Positions 63,934 through 64,000 of a stretch of DNA of 64,000 nucleotides are shown piece after piece. Position 1 is the stretch's first letter. The number at the start of each line of letters is the position of its first letter. The notes below the pieces were generated by a model. It had not been told where the DNA came from. It searched no databases and saw only the letters and a program-made list of their open reading frames with translations. The stretch covers positions 144,348,961-144,412,960 of the forward strand of contig OZ038382.1 in NCBI GenBank assembly GCA_964036045.1, in the 5' to 3' direction. Origin of the DNA: Eutreptiella sp. 'Long Island Sound 2002'. Its lineage: Eukaryota; Euglenozoa; Euglenophyceae; Eutreptiales; Eutreptiaceae. Made by a program: the position numbers and the translations under genes.

Positions 63934-64000
63934 CACTGCTCCTATTGGTGACACAAAGGGTTGCGGGGAAACCGGTTCAACCGTAGTAGAAACCGGGAGA

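Noticed and set aside
1-64000. Possible reassignment of TGA to a sense codon, because several interruptions are in-frame TGA (2353, 2933, 6708, 56032)
   Set aside because: In-frame TAA also occurs in decayed genes (19222, 58363), frameshifts accompany the stops, and intact genes end in TGA (20489, 30523). CpG decay of CGA codons is a simpler reason.

Overview
This window reads as repeat-rich nuclear DNA of a eukaryote with a large genome. I infer an algal or other protist lineage, but the sequence does not prove one. The evidence is chromodomain-carrying Ty3/gypsy LTR retrotransposons, a LINE-like element, a gene with phase-consistent GT-AG introns, and long satellite arrays. There are no bacterial operons, rRNAs, complete tRNA genes or CRISPR arrays. 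I found no convincing host housekeeping gene: almost everything recognisable is a mobile element or satellite, nested several layers deep.

Layout. 1-1.3 kb: unassigned DNA with a 28-bp minisatellite. 1.3-4.85 kb (minus): element C, a decayed Ty3/gypsy remnant (gag, protease, start of a Dam-like domain, PBS, probable LTR). 4.85-5.94 kb: GC-rich, unassigned. 5.94-52.16 kb: a TIR-bounded DNA transposon (T1, about 4.2 kb if the insertions are subtracted) whose spliced, transposase-like gene lies in pieces at 6.25-6.95, 17.7-20.5 and, as a 3' duplicate, 51.07-51.78 kb. T1 was entered by element B (6949-17706, minus), a young chromovirus with 531-bp LTRs and a 5-bp target duplication. It also holds a roughly 30-kb inverted structure, 20.73-51.06 kb, made of two head-to-head copies of a satellite-carrying TIR element (S1). 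Each S1 arm has a nearly T-free strand, a 62-bp minisatellite and a 65-bp satellite. The left array has about 34 units and the right about 160. Element A (27128-38524, plus), another young chromovirus with 798-bp LTRs and a 5-bp target duplication, sits inside the right-hand array.

52.16-64 kb: GC-rich unassigned DNA; two 1143-bp direct repeats (53312-54454 and 61867-63009); between them hairpin-forming motifs (CCCCGGA-8 nt-TCCGGGG) interrupted by a decayed LINE-like element (55.48-59.72 kb) flanked by an 80-bp duplication; then unassigned DNA with an 18-bp minisatellite near the end.

How the parts work. A and B each encode gag and pol in one reading frame separated by a single stop codon (TGA-CGG in A, TAG-GGG in B), which suggests readthrough expression. 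Both have a Dam-methyltransferase-like domain between protease and reverse transcriptase, and a C-terminal chromodomain. In B the gag start lies inside the LTR, so the primer binding site is itself translated. The most unusual structure is the S1 palindrome: a satellite array apparently carried inside a TIR element, with extreme strand asymmetry that leaves nearly all reading frames open without coding.
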